Below are positions 8,476 to 15,970 of a DNA stretch of 36,012 nucleotides, piece by piece (position 1 is the first letter of the stretch; each line of letters opens with the position of its first letter). The stretch is from an uncultured bacterium (lineage in GTDB: Bacteria; Pseudomonadota; Alphaproteobacteria; Sphingomonadales; Sphingomonadaceae). The stretch covers positions 1 to 36,012 of the forward strand of contig CAISGR010000005.1 in NCBI GenBank assembly GCA_903884945.1, given 5' to 3'. A model generated the notes under the pieces. It was not told where the DNA came from and searched no databases. It saw only the letters and a program-made list of their open reading frames with translations. The position numbers and the translations under genes were made by a program.

Positions 8476-8840
8476 GCCGCCCGGCGCACCGCGCGACCGG
8501 CCTGCTGGCCGTTGCCGCGCTCACCTTCGCGGGCGCCGCGCTCGCGCAGCGGCAGGCGCCGGCCGTGCGCCAGGGCGGGATCGTCCTCCAGTCCGCGGCG
8601 CTGACGCTGCCGGACGACAAGGCGGCCTTCCCGGAGGGCGCCGCGGGCGAACTGGTGGCGAACAATTGCACCGGCTGCCACTCGGCCGAGATGATCCTGA
8701 ACCAGCCGCAGCTCGGGGCGAAATGGAAGGCGACGGTCGAGAAGATGCGGACGGCCTATCACGCCCCGATCGCGCCCGAGGACGATGCGGCGATCGTGGC
8801 CGCGCTGACCGCGATCGAGGCCGGGCATCGCGGTTCGTGA
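8472..8840 (+). CDS. Small monohaem cytochrome c, SorB-like electron acceptor
   Basis: This 122-residue protein begins with a signal peptide (LLAVAALTFAGAALA, likely cleaved before Q26). One haem-binding CxxCH sits at 66-70 (NNCTGCHSAEM). M92 in VEKMRTAYHAP is the likely axial methionine. The size and the overlapping ATGA start with the molybdenum subunit match two-subunit sulfite dehydrogenases, in which this cytochrome carries electrons towards the respiratory chain. It is the last gene of the rightward operon and converges on the next gene, with 16 bases between the two stops. No terminator hairpin is visible in that gap. Confidence 0.88.
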   Translation: MSRPAHRATGLLAVAALTFAGAALAQRQAPAVRQGGIVLQSAALTLPDDKAAFPEGAAGELVANNCTGCHSAEMILNQPQLGAKWKATVEKMRTAYHAPIAPEDDAAIVAALTAIEAGHRGS

Positions 8841-8856
8841 CGCCGGGCGGCTGCGC

Positions 8857-9465
8857 TCAGCCGCTCGACAGCAGCGATCGCTCGACTGAGTAGCACGCCT
8901 CGCGCGCGTCGCGGACCGGCGCCTCGGCGACCAGATCCAGGAAGAGGCTCCTGAGCAGGCGTTCGCCGCGCAGCCATGCCGCGGTGCCGTCACGCCGCCC
9001 GAAGGCGCCGAGCGACGTCCCCCGCACGAACTGGCTGCCCCAGGCCCGCGCCAGCAGATGGGCGCCGTCGCCGATCCGGTCGGGCGCGCCGACGACGATG
9101 GTGGGGAAGGGCAGCAGCGTCCTGGGGCTGGCGAGCAGGCCGGGCGCCTGTTCGGGATCGTCGCCACAGCCCGGCGCGACGAGCAGCGCGCCGGCTACCG
9201 AGGACAGGTAGAAGGCCGGGGACAGGCGCGCCCACCAGGCGACGGCCAGGCAGCCGATCCCGTGCGCGACGATCACGGCGGGGGCGCCGGCACGATGCAC
9301 GGCATCGTCGAGCTGCACGGCCCACAGGTTGCGGCGCGACGCGCTCCGCAGATCGAGCTCGATCCGCGCGCCGGCGCGATCATGGAGGCGATCGAACGGG
9401 GCGGGCGCGGCAGCTTCGGGCTGAACAATGGTCAGCACGAACGGGGCACTGGCATCCGACGGCAT
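8857..9465 (-). CDS. RBBP9/YdeN-type alpha/beta hydrolase fold protein lacking the catalytic serine
   Basis: The predicted product has 202 residues. The start at 9465 is chosen because GGGAGGAT lies just upstream; the frame stays open to 9690, but that extension looks non-native. The order of segments resembles the RBBP9/YdeN serine-hydrolase family: a nucleophile-elbow region VIVAHGIGC (64-72), a strand ending in VAPGC, and the acid-bearing strand TIVVGAPDR followed by LLARAWGSQFV. At the elbow, where the family has His-Ser-x-Gly, this protein has H68-G69-I70-G71, with Gly in place of the nucleophilic Ser. The usual C-terminal Gly-His is also not evident (SLGAFG). It may be a non-catalytic relative. 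Its role is unknown. The fold call rests on pattern only. Confidence 0.68.
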   Translation of the reverse strand: MPSDASAPFVLTIVQPEAAAPAPFDRLHDRAGARIELDLRSASRRNLWAVQLDDAVHRAGAPAVIVAHGIGCLAVAWWARLSPAFYLSSVAGALLVAPGCGDDPEQAPGLLASPRTLLPFPTIVVGAPDRIGDGAHLLARAWGSQFVRGTSLGAFGRRDGTAAWLRGERLLRSLFLDLVAEAPVRDAREACYSVERSLLSSG

Positions 9466-9890
9466 CGCGCATCCTCCCGGGAATGGGGCCAGGGGCGTGG
9501 CGGCCGGCGCCTCGGGCTTGCTCGTCACCACGCCGATCCGAAGAGCATATGTCGATTCCGCCCCGATACAATCCACGATGCCGGCACGATGCGCCAGAAT
9601 GGTCTTCGCCTGCGCCGCCCGCCCCGGAAGAAAGGCGGCCCGGCACGAGAGCGCCGGGCCGAAGGTTGCGTTCGTGCAGGGAGCATTCAACGCCCCACCC
9701 TTTTAATTCCGATTGTTTTGATGGGATATAGAGTTTCGCTTGCGGCCGTGATAGCCGGGCTTCATCGCGCGCGGGGCACGGGCCGGAGCCGACAGAGAAA
9801 AGGCCGCGGCACCCGGTGGTGCGCGGCCTTTCCTGCCCGATGCCGTGATCCGGCCGGGCGGCGATCCGGGCGCCGGGGCGCCGCCTCACC
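9466..9890. other. Intergenic stretch, 425 bases
   Basis: This stretch lies between the hydrolase-like gene and the lipoprotein gene, both leftward. The right part holds the lipoprotein terminator (9798-9831). Around 9700-9740 the sequence is AT-rich, a plausible promoter zone for the hydrolase-like gene. The frame open from 9466 to 9690 reads through without domain-like sequence and is not called. I see nothing else. Confidence 0.5.
9798..9831 (-). terminator. Rho-independent terminator of the lipoprotein gene
   Basis: The left arm AAAGGCCGCGGCACC (9799-9813) pairs with GGTGCGCGGCCTTT (9818-9831), giving 14 pairs with one bulged G and a four-base loop. Read on the minus strand, the hairpin is followed by TTTTCTCT. 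It lies about 60 bases past the stop of the lipoprotein gene, in the right orientation. Confidence 0.85.
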
Positions 9891-10115
9891 TCAATTCGTG
9901 ACGGCGTTTCCGGCGTCAACCGGCGCGGACGCGTTGTCGAGCTCGTTGCCGGGAGCGGCCGACTCGTCGACGACGTTGGTGTCGAGGATCGGCGCTTCGC
10001 TGTTCAGCGCGACCTCGTTCGCGGCGGCCTGATTGTCCGTCGGCGCGGGCTTGGCGCAGGCGGCGAGGCCCAGCGTGGCGGCGGCAATGAGCGGCAAGAG
10101 TGCGAACTTCTTCAT
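9891..10115 (-). CDS. Small outer-membrane-type lipoprotein, unknown function
   Basis: The product has 74 residues. The N-terminus MKKFALLPLIAAATLGLAAC is a lipoprotein signal with the lipobox LAAC, so C20 would be lipidated after cleavage. The mature part is short, rich in Ala, Asn, Asp and Glu (NEVALNSEAPILDTNVVDES), and has no recognisable domain, so it is probably disordered. A terminator 60 bases downstream indicates a single-gene transcript. It starts 236 bases from the divergent TauE-type gene. Small acidic lipoproteins of this kind are common in sphingomonads, but I do not recognise a function. Confidence 0.8.
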   Translation of the reverse strand: MKKFALLPLIAAATLGLAACAKPAPTDNQAAANEVALNSEAPILDTNVVDESAAPGNELDNASAPVDAGNAVTN

Positions 10116-10351
10116 GGACGGTTCTCCGTGGTTGTCAGGACATCATCGCGACCTTCATTGCCGCCCGCAGGCGGCGCCCGTTGTGTCCGGGGCGCTCCAT
10201 AGGAAAATTCCCATCGGGTTGATAGGAGAAAAATCGCGCCCGGCCGACCGCGCGGCGATACAAAGACAGTGGTCGCGAAAAGCTTAGGTTTCTTGCGGCG
10301 TGGGCGCGTTTCAGCGCAGACAGCGCCTTTCGGCTGCCACGAGGATCGCAG

Positions 10352-11137
10352 GTGAGTCTGGTCGACATCAATCCGCTCTATTCGCTTGCGGGACTGGCAG
10401 TCGGCATTCTCGTCGGCCTCACCGGCGTGGGCGGCGGTTCGCTGATGACGCCGCTGCTCGTGCTGGCGTTCGGCTTCCACCCGGTCACGGCGGTCGGCAC
10501 CGACCTGCTCTACGCCTCGGCGACCAAGACGGTCGGCACGGCGGTGCATGGCTATAGCGGCACGGTCGACTGGAAGGTGGTGCGGCGCCTCGCGACCGGC
10601 AGCGTGCCCGCCACCGTGGCGACGCTCATGCTGCTCAGCTATGCCGGCAAGCGTTTCGAGGGCACCGAACACGTCATCACGGTGATGCTCGGCATCGCCC
10701 TGATCGCGACCGCGATCGCGATGCTGTTCCGCCGCCAGATCCTCGCCTATTTCGCGGGCGGCGTCGACGGCCTCGAAGGACGCACGATCGCGCGCATGAC
10801 CGTGGTGCTCGGCGCAGTGCTGGGCGTGCTGGTATCGCTTTCCTCGGTCGGCGCCGGCGCGATCGGCATGACTGCCCTGCTCGTCCTCTACCCGCATTTG
10901 CCGGTGAACCGCCTGGTCGGTTCCGATATCGCCCATGCCGTGCCGCTGACCCTGATCGCCGGTGCCGGCCACTGGGTGATGGGATCGGTCGATTTCCACC
11001 TGCTCGCGTCGCTGCTGATCGGGTCGGTTCCCGGCATCGTGATCGGCAGCATGGTCTCGACGCGCGTCTCCGAGCGCGTCCTGCGCCCGATCCTGGCGGG
11101 CACGCTCGCGATCGTCGGCGGCAAGCTGATCTTCTGA
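10352..11137 (+). CDS. TauE/SafE (TSUP) family membrane permease
   Basis: This 261-residue integral membrane protein has seven to eight hydrophobic segments. The typical first-half motif VGLTGVGGGSLMTPLL is present, together with PVTAVGTDLLYASATKTVGT. The repeated half contains LSSVGAGAIGMTALL. The start is GTG at 10352, preceded by GAGG. TSUP proteins export sulfite, sulfoacetate or other organosulfur anions, although many have unknown substrates. It lies about 1.5 kb from the sulfite dehydrogenase genes but is separated from them by two leftward genes and a terminator, so a shared role in sulfite handling is possible rather than shown. It converges on kynU with seven bases between stops. 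Confidence 0.88.
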   Translation: MSLVDINPLYSLAGLAVGILVGLTGVGGGSLMTPLLVLAFGFHPVTAVGTDLLYASATKTVGTAVHGYSGTVDWKVVRRLATGSVPATVATLMLLSYAGKRFEGTEHVITVMLGIALIATAIAMLFRRQILAYFAGGVDGLEGRTIARMTVVLGAVLGVLVSLSSVGAGAIGMTALLVLYPHLPVNRLVGSDIAHAVPLTLIAGAGHWVMGSVDFHLLASLLIGSVPGIVIGSMVSTRVSERVLRPILAGTLAIVGGKLIF

Positions 11138-11144
11138 GGCGCGC

Positions 11145-12389
11145 TCAGGTGACCCGTTCGCGCACCTGATAGCGCGGATCGTCCCAGGCGCGTGACGCCA
11201 TGACCGCCCCGAGGATCGCGACCGCCCTCCAGACATCGGCGAAGCTGGTGTAGAGGGGGGTGAAGCCGAAGCGGACCATGTCGGGCGCGCGGAAATCGCC
11301 GATCACGCCGCGCGCGATCAGCGCCTGGCAGATGCCATAGGCATGATCATGCGCGAGCGAGACATGGCTGCCGCGCTCGGCGAAGCGCCGCGGGGTGACC
11401 AGCGTGAAGCCATGCGTCGCGCACAGCGGCTCGACTTCGCGCAGGAACAGGTCGCTCAGCGCGGCCGCCTTGGCGGTGATCGCCGCGCGATCGACGCCCG
11501 CGATCAGGTCCACGCCGCTCTCAAGCGCCGCCATCGCGAGGATCGGCGGGGTGCCGCACAGGAAGCGGTCGATGCCCGGCGCGGCCTCATAGCCGTCGAC
11601 AAAGTCGAACGGGCGGGCATGCCCCATCCAGCCCGAGAGCGGCGATCGCAGCACGCCCTGCAACCGCTCGGCGACGAACAGGAAGGCGGGTGCGCCGGGC
11701 CCGCCATTGAGATATTTGTAGCCGCAGCCCACCGCCAGATCGGCATCGCACCCGTTCAGATCGATCTCGATCGCGCCGACGCTGTGGCTCAGGTCCCACA
11801 GCACGAGCGCACCCCGCGCATGGGCGGCGGCAGTGATCGCGGCCATGTCGAGCCGGCGTCCGGTCTTGTAGTGGACATGCGTCAGCAGCACGACGGCGGT
11901 GTCCTCGTCGATCGCGGCGGCCAGCCGCTCGACCGGCACGGTCTCCAGCCGACATTCGGGCAGCAACCGCTCGACACCCTGGGCGACATAGAGATCGGTC
12001 GGGAAATTGCCCGGCTCGGACAGGATCTTGTTGCGCCCGCGCTGATGCCGGCACGCCGCAGCGAGGAGCTTGAACAGATTGACGGAGGTGGAATCGGCCA
12101 CGACCACTTCCCGCGGACCGGCGCCGATCAGCCCGGCGATCTTCGCCCCGATCCGCTGCGGCGCGCCGATCCAGTCATGCGCGTTCCAACTTGTGATCAG
12201 GCCCCGGCCCCATTCGTCCGTAATCGCCGCCGCCACCCGCGCCGCGGTCGCCCGGGGCAGCGCGCCCAGCGAATTGCCGTCGAGATAGATCATGCCATCG
12301 GGCAGCACGAACTGATCGCGCAGGTGCCGCAGTGGATCCAGGGCGTCCGCAGCGCGGATCGCGTCCGGGAGCGTCGGCGCGCCGTTCAC
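11145..12389 (-). CDS. kynU: Kynureninase
   Basis: This PLP-dependent aspartate-aminotransferase-fold enzyme has 414 residues, close to the family length. It cleaves L-kynurenine to anthranilate and alanine. The N-terminus IYLDGNSLGALPRA (34-47) is the family signature, N129-F-P in SEPGNFPTDLY packs near the cofactor, WDLSHSVGAI contains the PLP-contacting Asp, and K225 in GCGYKYLNGGPGAP is the Schiff-base lysine. The start is GTG at 12389, overlapping the kynA stop in GTGA. An in-frame extension to 12587 is rejected because it lies wholly inside kynA. The two genes form a kynAU operon. No kynurenine formamidase gene is visible in the window. Confidence 0.95.
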   Translation of the reverse strand: MNGAPTLPDAIRAADALDPLRHLRDQFVLPDGMIYLDGNSLGALPRATAARVAAAITDEWGRGLITSWNAHDWIGAPQRIGAKIAGLIGAGPREVVVADSTSVNLFKLLAAACRHQRGRNKILSEPGNFPTDLYVAQGVERLLPECRLETVPVERLAAAIDEDTAVVLLTHVHYKTGRRLDMAAITAAAHARGALVLWDLSHSVGAIEIDLNGCDADLAVGCGYKYLNGGPGAPAFLFVAERLQGVLRSPLSGWMGHARPFDFVDGYEAAPGIDRFLCGTPPILAMAALESGVDLIAGVDRAAITAKAAALSDLFLREVEPLCATHGFTLVTPRRFAERGSHVSLAHDHAYGICQALIARGVIGDFRAPDMVRFGFTPLYTSFADVWRAVAILGAVMASRAWDDPRYQVRERVT

Positions 12390-13210
12390 AGCACGATCCG
12401 CACATTGAGCAGTTCGGGAAAGAAGACCTGGTTGATCACGGCGGCGAGATAGGGAACACCCGCGCTGCCGCCGGTGCCGCGCTTGAAGCCGATGATCCGC
12501 TCGATCGCCTTGAGGTGCCCGAACCGCCAGATCTGGAAGCGCCCTTCGAGATCGACCAGCTTCTCGGCCAGATCGTACAGGTCCCAATAGCGATCGGGAT
12601 CGGCATAGATCCGTGCCCAGGCTGCCTCGACACCGGGCGACGCCTGATAGGGCTGGGTGAAATCGCGCTCCAGCGCGTCCGCCGGCACGCTCAGCCCGCG
12701 CCGCGCCAGCAGCGCAATCGCCTCGTCGTACAGGCTGGGCCGCGCCAGCGCGTCGCGCAGCAGCGCCTGCAGCTCGGGCGCGCCCTCATGCACATCGATC
12801 ATCCGGGCATTCTTGTTGCCCAGCATGAATTCCATCAGCCGGTATTGATGCGACTGGAAACCCGAGCTCCCGCCCAGCGACGCGCGCATCTTCGAATAAT
12901 CCGCCGGGGTGATCGTCGACAGCACGTCCCAGGACTGGATCAGCTGCTGCTGGATCAGGCCGACCCGCGCCATCATCTTCAGCGCGGGCGGAACACGGTC
13001 AGCACGGATCGACTGGCGGGCAGCCTCCAGCTCGTGCAGCGCCAGCTTGATCCACAGTTCGGACGCCTGGTGGATGACGATGAACAACATCTCGTCATGT
13101 GCATCGGAGAGCGGGAACTGTGCTCCAAGGATCTCGGGCAGGCGCAGATAGCTGCCATAGGTCGGGCCCGAACGGGGCGGGGCGGGCTCGGGCGATTCTC
13201 TGGATTCCAT
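12386..13210 (-). CDS. kynA: Tryptophan 2,3-dioxygenase
   Basis: This haem enzyme opens the tryptophan ring to N-formylkynurenine, the first step of the kynurenine pathway. From the ATG at 13210 it has 274 residues. The substrate-site motif FIVIHQASELWIKLALHE places H47 as the distal histidine. The region SSGFQSHQYRLMEFMLGNK is strongly conserved, and WRFGHLKAIERIIGFKRG holds the proximal haem histidine and the substrate-binding end. A GTG at 13258 would add 16 residues, but these have no family likeness. It is divergent from the Lrp-type regulator, whose start is 101 bases away, and overlaps kynU by four bases. Confidence 0.96.
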   Translation of the reverse strand: MESRESPEPAPPRSGPTYGSYLRLPEILGAQFPLSDAHDEMLFIVIHQASELWIKLALHELEAARQSIRADRVPPALKMMARVGLIQQQLIQSWDVLSTITPADYSKMRASLGGSSGFQSHQYRLMEFMLGNKNARMIDVHEGAPELQALLRDALARPSLYDEAIALLARRGLSVPADALERDFTQPYQASPGVEAAWARIYADPDRYWDLYDLAEKLVDLEGRFQIWRFGHLKAIERIIGFKRGTGGSAGVPYLAAVINQVFFPELLNVRIVL

Positions 13211-13236
13211 CGCGGGACGATAGCAAGCTTTGCGCC

Positions 13237-13247
13237 GAACATTGTTC
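13237..13247. promoter_or_regulatory. Candidate operator 1 in the kynA/regulator intergenic region
   Basis: GAACA-T-TGTTC is a perfect 11-base palindrome, 27 bases upstream of the kynA ATG. It shares GAAC/GTTC half-sites with the second palindrome about 41 bases away (roughly four helical turns), as expected for a multimeric Lrp/AsnC regulator. Confidence 0.5.
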
Positions 13248-13276
13248 CCTGATTGCACCCGATGCGATACGATTGC

Positions 13277-13290
13277 AGAACGAACGTTCT
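13277..13290. promoter_or_regulatory. Candidate operator 2 in the kynA/regulator intergenic region
   Basis: AGAACG-AA-CGTTCT is a perfect inverted repeat with 6-base arms. It ends 21 bases before the regulator ATG, so it could serve autoregulation as well as kynA control. Assignment to the adjacent Lrp-type protein is inferred. Confidence 0.5.
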
Positions 13291-13311
13291 CCGGGAAGTA
13301 GATTCAACAGC

Positions 13312-13803
13312 ATGGATGCCATCGATCTCACCCTGCTCGAAGCGCTGGAGCGCGACGGACGACAATCGTTCGGAACGCTGGCCGAGACGGTCGGCCTGTC
13401 GAAGACGCCGTGCTGGAACCGCGTCCAGGCGCTCGAGCGATCGGGCGTCATCCAGGGCTATGGCGTCGAGCTCGACCTGCGCAGCCTCGGTCTCGGCGTC
13501 GTGGCGCTGGTCCAGGTGATGATCGATTTCGCCCGCCGCGCCGAGTTCGAACAGGCAGTGCTGGAAAACCCGGCGATCCTCGAATGCCATACGACCGCGG
13601 GCGAAGCCGATTATGTGCTGAAGGTCGTGTGCAGCGACGTGGACGATCTCGACGACCTGCTCCGCTACAACCTGTCGCTGCTGCCCGGGCTGCAACGATC
13701 GACCACGATCATCTGCCTGAAGACAGTCAAGCAACGCGGCTCCCCGATCGCCGCGGCACGGCGGGTACGCGCGGGCACGAGACGGAAGATCGGGGACCGG
13801 TGA
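13312..13803 (+). CDS. Lrp/AsnC-family regulator, KynR-like
   Basis: The product has 163 residues. The N-terminal winged helix-turn-helix runs through about residues 17-50 (SFGTLAETVGLSKTPCWNRV, then LERSGVIQGY). A RAM ligand-binding domain follows (about 60-140, with VVALVQVMIDF and ECHTTAGEADYVLKVVC). The ATG at 13312 fits the family N-terminus (MDAIDLTLLEALERDGR); an upstream in-frame extension to 13099 overlaps kynA and is rejected. It is divergent from kynA, the arrangement of KynR, which activates kynurenine genes in pseudomonads and binds kynurenine. Two GAAC-containing palindromes lie between the genes. The C-terminal tail (AARRVRAGTRRK) is basic. Confidence 0.92.
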   Translation: MDAIDLTLLEALERDGRQSFGTLAETVGLSKTPCWNRVQALERSGVIQGYGVELDLRSLGLGVVALVQVMIDFARRAEFEQAVLENPAILECHTTAGEADYVLKVVCSDVDDLDDLLRYNLSLLPGLQRSTTIICLKTVKQRGSPIAAARRVRAGTRRKIGDR

Positions 13804-13948
13804 GGCACTTGGGGACAAGGAGCGGGCCGCCGGCACCACGCCCGTTCCGGAACGCAGGCGGGCAGCCGATGGAACCTTGGTCACCGTAGAAGCGTAACAC
13901 GGGTCGATCCCGCGTCACGCCAGGTCGCAGGCAAGAGGGAGAGCGCGG

Positions 13949-15415
13949 GTGTTACGGTCAATCCTGGTGCTGACGGCGCTATCCATGCTCGCAACCGGGT
14001 GCAGCCATTCGGTCCGCTCGCCCGCCCCGCCCAGGGTGGACAGCGCGCCGGATTTTCCGCTCCAGACCTCGACCATCGTGGTCCCGATCTCGGGCTCGCT
14101 CGATGATCTCCAGCGCGCGCTGGAACAGCAGACGCCGCGCCGGCTGTGGCGCATCGACAAGCAACTCGACACCTGTGTCGCCGCCAAGCGCGTGGATATC
14201 GGGATCGCGAAGGTAAAGGTCCTGCCCAATCTCGGCTGTCGCGTCGTCGGCGAAGTGCGTCGCGGGGCCCTCGTCCTTGGCGGGAGCGGCGACCGGCTGA
14301 CGATCACCATGCCGATCCACGCGACGATCGCCGCGCAAGATGTCGGCGGAATCATATCCAAGACCGCAACCGGGGATGCCGTCGTCCACGCGGTCGCGCG
14401 GCTGTCGATCACGGGCGACTGGTCGCCCACTGCGAAAGTCTCGATCAGCTATGACTGGACGTCACCGCCGGGCATCGACTTTCTGGGCCGCAGGATCGAG
14501 TTCGCGAGCAAGGCGGATGCCCGCCTGAAGCCGGTAATCGCGAGCCTCGAACAAAGCCTGCCGCGCGAACTGGCGAAGCTCAGATTGCGCGCAAAACTCG
14601 CGGACGCATGGGAACAGGGTTTTACCTCGATCATGCTGAACCGGGAACGCCCGCCCGCCTGGATGCGCGTGACCCCCAAGAGCCTGGGCTTTGGAGGATA
14701 TCATATCGACCGGCGCCGGATCGAACTCGTCCTTTCCGCCGACGCGCTCACCGAGACCTTTGTCGGCGATCGTCCGGCGGATCCGGTCGCCACGCCATTG
14801 CCGCCGCCGGCGAGCACCATCGGCAAGCGCGGACTCAATTTCTTCATCCCCGTGCTCGCCGATTATGCGCAGCTCGAGCCAGTCGTTCGGCGCACCCTGC
14901 TGAAGCGCGCGAAGAAGGGAATCACGCTCGCCGGCATCGGCCCGGTCGATGTCGAGTTCGGGAAGGTCACGGTCTATGCCACCACGGCGGGCCGCCTCGC
15001 CATTGGGGTCGTCGCCAGGGCAAAGGCCCGGGATCGCTCCTATCTGGCGACCAAAGGCGAGGTCTGGCTGACGGCCATTCCCTATAATGCGCCCAACTCG
15101 CAGATGGTTCGGGCACGCGACGTGGCGATTGCGACCGATACCGACAGCCAGATCACCAATCTGCTGATCGCCCTTTTCAAGGACAGCTCGATCCGGGACG
15201 ACATCGCGCAGGGCCTGAGCCATGACTTCGCCCCGGATTATGCCAAGGTCCTCGGGTCAGCCCGCAAGGCGATCGGCGCGAAGCGCCAAGGCGACTTCCT
15301 GCTCTCCGCCGATGTCACCAGCGTAGCGAACGGCAGGCTGGCAGTCACCGGCAAGGGGTTGTTCCTTCCGGTACGCGCCATGGGGCAAGCGACGATATCG
15401 TATCGCCCGCGATAA
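13949..15415 (+). CDS. DUF4403-family lipoprotein
   Basis: The product has 488 residues. It starts with GTG at 13949 after an AGAGGGAGAG ribosome site. The signal LRSILVLTALSMLATGC ends in a lipobox, so C18 would be lipidated. The body has the alternating beta-rich pattern of DUF4403 proteins: an N-terminal unit with STIVVPISGSLDDLQRALEQ and a second unit near 300 (KRGLNFFIPVLADYAQLEPV), each followed by long amphipathic strands. This resembles tubular lipid-binding (BPI/SMP-like) domains. Its function is not established; a periplasmic or outer-membrane lipid-handling role is a guess. It stands alone, with 145 bases to the previous gene, and converges on the EF-hand gene. Confidence 0.85.
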   Translation: MLRSILVLTALSMLATGCSHSVRSPAPPRVDSAPDFPLQTSTIVVPISGSLDDLQRALEQQTPRRLWRIDKQLDTCVAAKRVDIGIAKVKVLPNLGCRVVGEVRRGALVLGGSGDRLTITMPIHATIAAQDVGGIISKTATGDAVVHAVARLSITGDWSPTAKVSISYDWTSPPGIDFLGRRIEFASKADARLKPVIASLEQSLPRELAKLRLRAKLADAWEQGFTSIMLNRERPPAWMRVTPKSLGFGGYHIDRRRIELVLSADALTETFVGDRPADPVATPLPPPASTIGKRGLNFFIPVLADYAQLEPVVRRTLLKRAKKGITLAGIGPVDVEFGKVTVYATTAGRLAIGVVARAKARDRSYLATKGEVWLTAIPYNAPNSQMVRARDVAIATDTDSQITNLLIALFKDSSIRDDIAQGLSHDFAPDYAKVLGSARKAIGAKRQGDFLLSADVTSVANGRLAVTGKGLFLPVRAMGQATISYRPR

Positions 15416-15572
15416 GCGTCGCTTCAACGCCGACGATGCAGGGCGACGGCTCGTCGTCGTCAGGAGTGGCTGAACGGAATATTGCCGACGGCCACCACAC
15501 CAGATCGGCCGCAGATGGACCGGCGAGGGAACTTCCGGGGCTGAAGCCTGGCGGACAGCGCTCGGCTCACCT

Positions 15573-15944
15573 TCATCCCATTCCCAGGAACGCCCGCATT
15601 TCATCGTCATTCAAAAGATGGTCCGCGTTAGCGTCAGCCAGCTTGAACCGGTCGGGGACGGCCGCAAGAAATGCCTCCCTCGTCACATACCCCTCAGAGT
15701 CCGTCTTTGCGCTGGCAAAAGAGGCCCGCATGAAGTCAGGCAATGTCTCTCGCTTTATCCTCCCGACGCCGGACTGGTCCACGAAAGTCCATCCCGTCGC
15801 TGAAAAGGCAGTCGCTTCGGTCAGGTCCACCCTGCCGTCGGCATTGGCATCCGCGATCGCCATCGGATCGAAGTCCTGGCCATAGGCCGGCGGGGCAGCC
15901 CCCGCGAGCATCAGTATCGCGGCTGCGGCATAGGCACGTTTCAT
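15573..15944 (-). CDS. Exported EF-hand protein
   Basis: The product has 123 residues from the ATG at 15944, which follows GAGAGGAA; an in-frame extension to 16052 lies inside the carboxylesterase gene and is rejected. A signal peptide (MKRAYAAAAILMLAGAAPPAYG) is followed by calcium-binding loops. DANADGRVDLTE (32-43) and DANADHLLNDDE (104-115) are good EF-hands, DQSGVGRIKRET (56-67) is a weaker one, and a degenerate loop lies near 80-91. It is probably a periplasmic calcium-binding or calcium-sensing protein. The start lies 26 bases past the stop of the carboxylesterase gene in the same direction, so co-transcription is likely. Confidence 0.85.
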   Translation of the reverse strand: MKRAYAAAAILMLAGAAPPAYGQDFDPMAIADANADGRVDLTEATAFSATGWTFVDQSGVGRIKRETLPDFMRASFASAKTDSEGYVTREAFLAAVPDRFKLADANADHLLNDDEMRAFLGMG

Positions 15945-15970
15945 AGCATTCCTCTCATTTCCGGCGTGCG

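Noticed and set aside
9466..9690. N-terminal extension of the hydrolase-like protein
   Set aside because: GGGAGGAT places the start at 9465, and the extra 75 residues have no hydrolase-like sequence.
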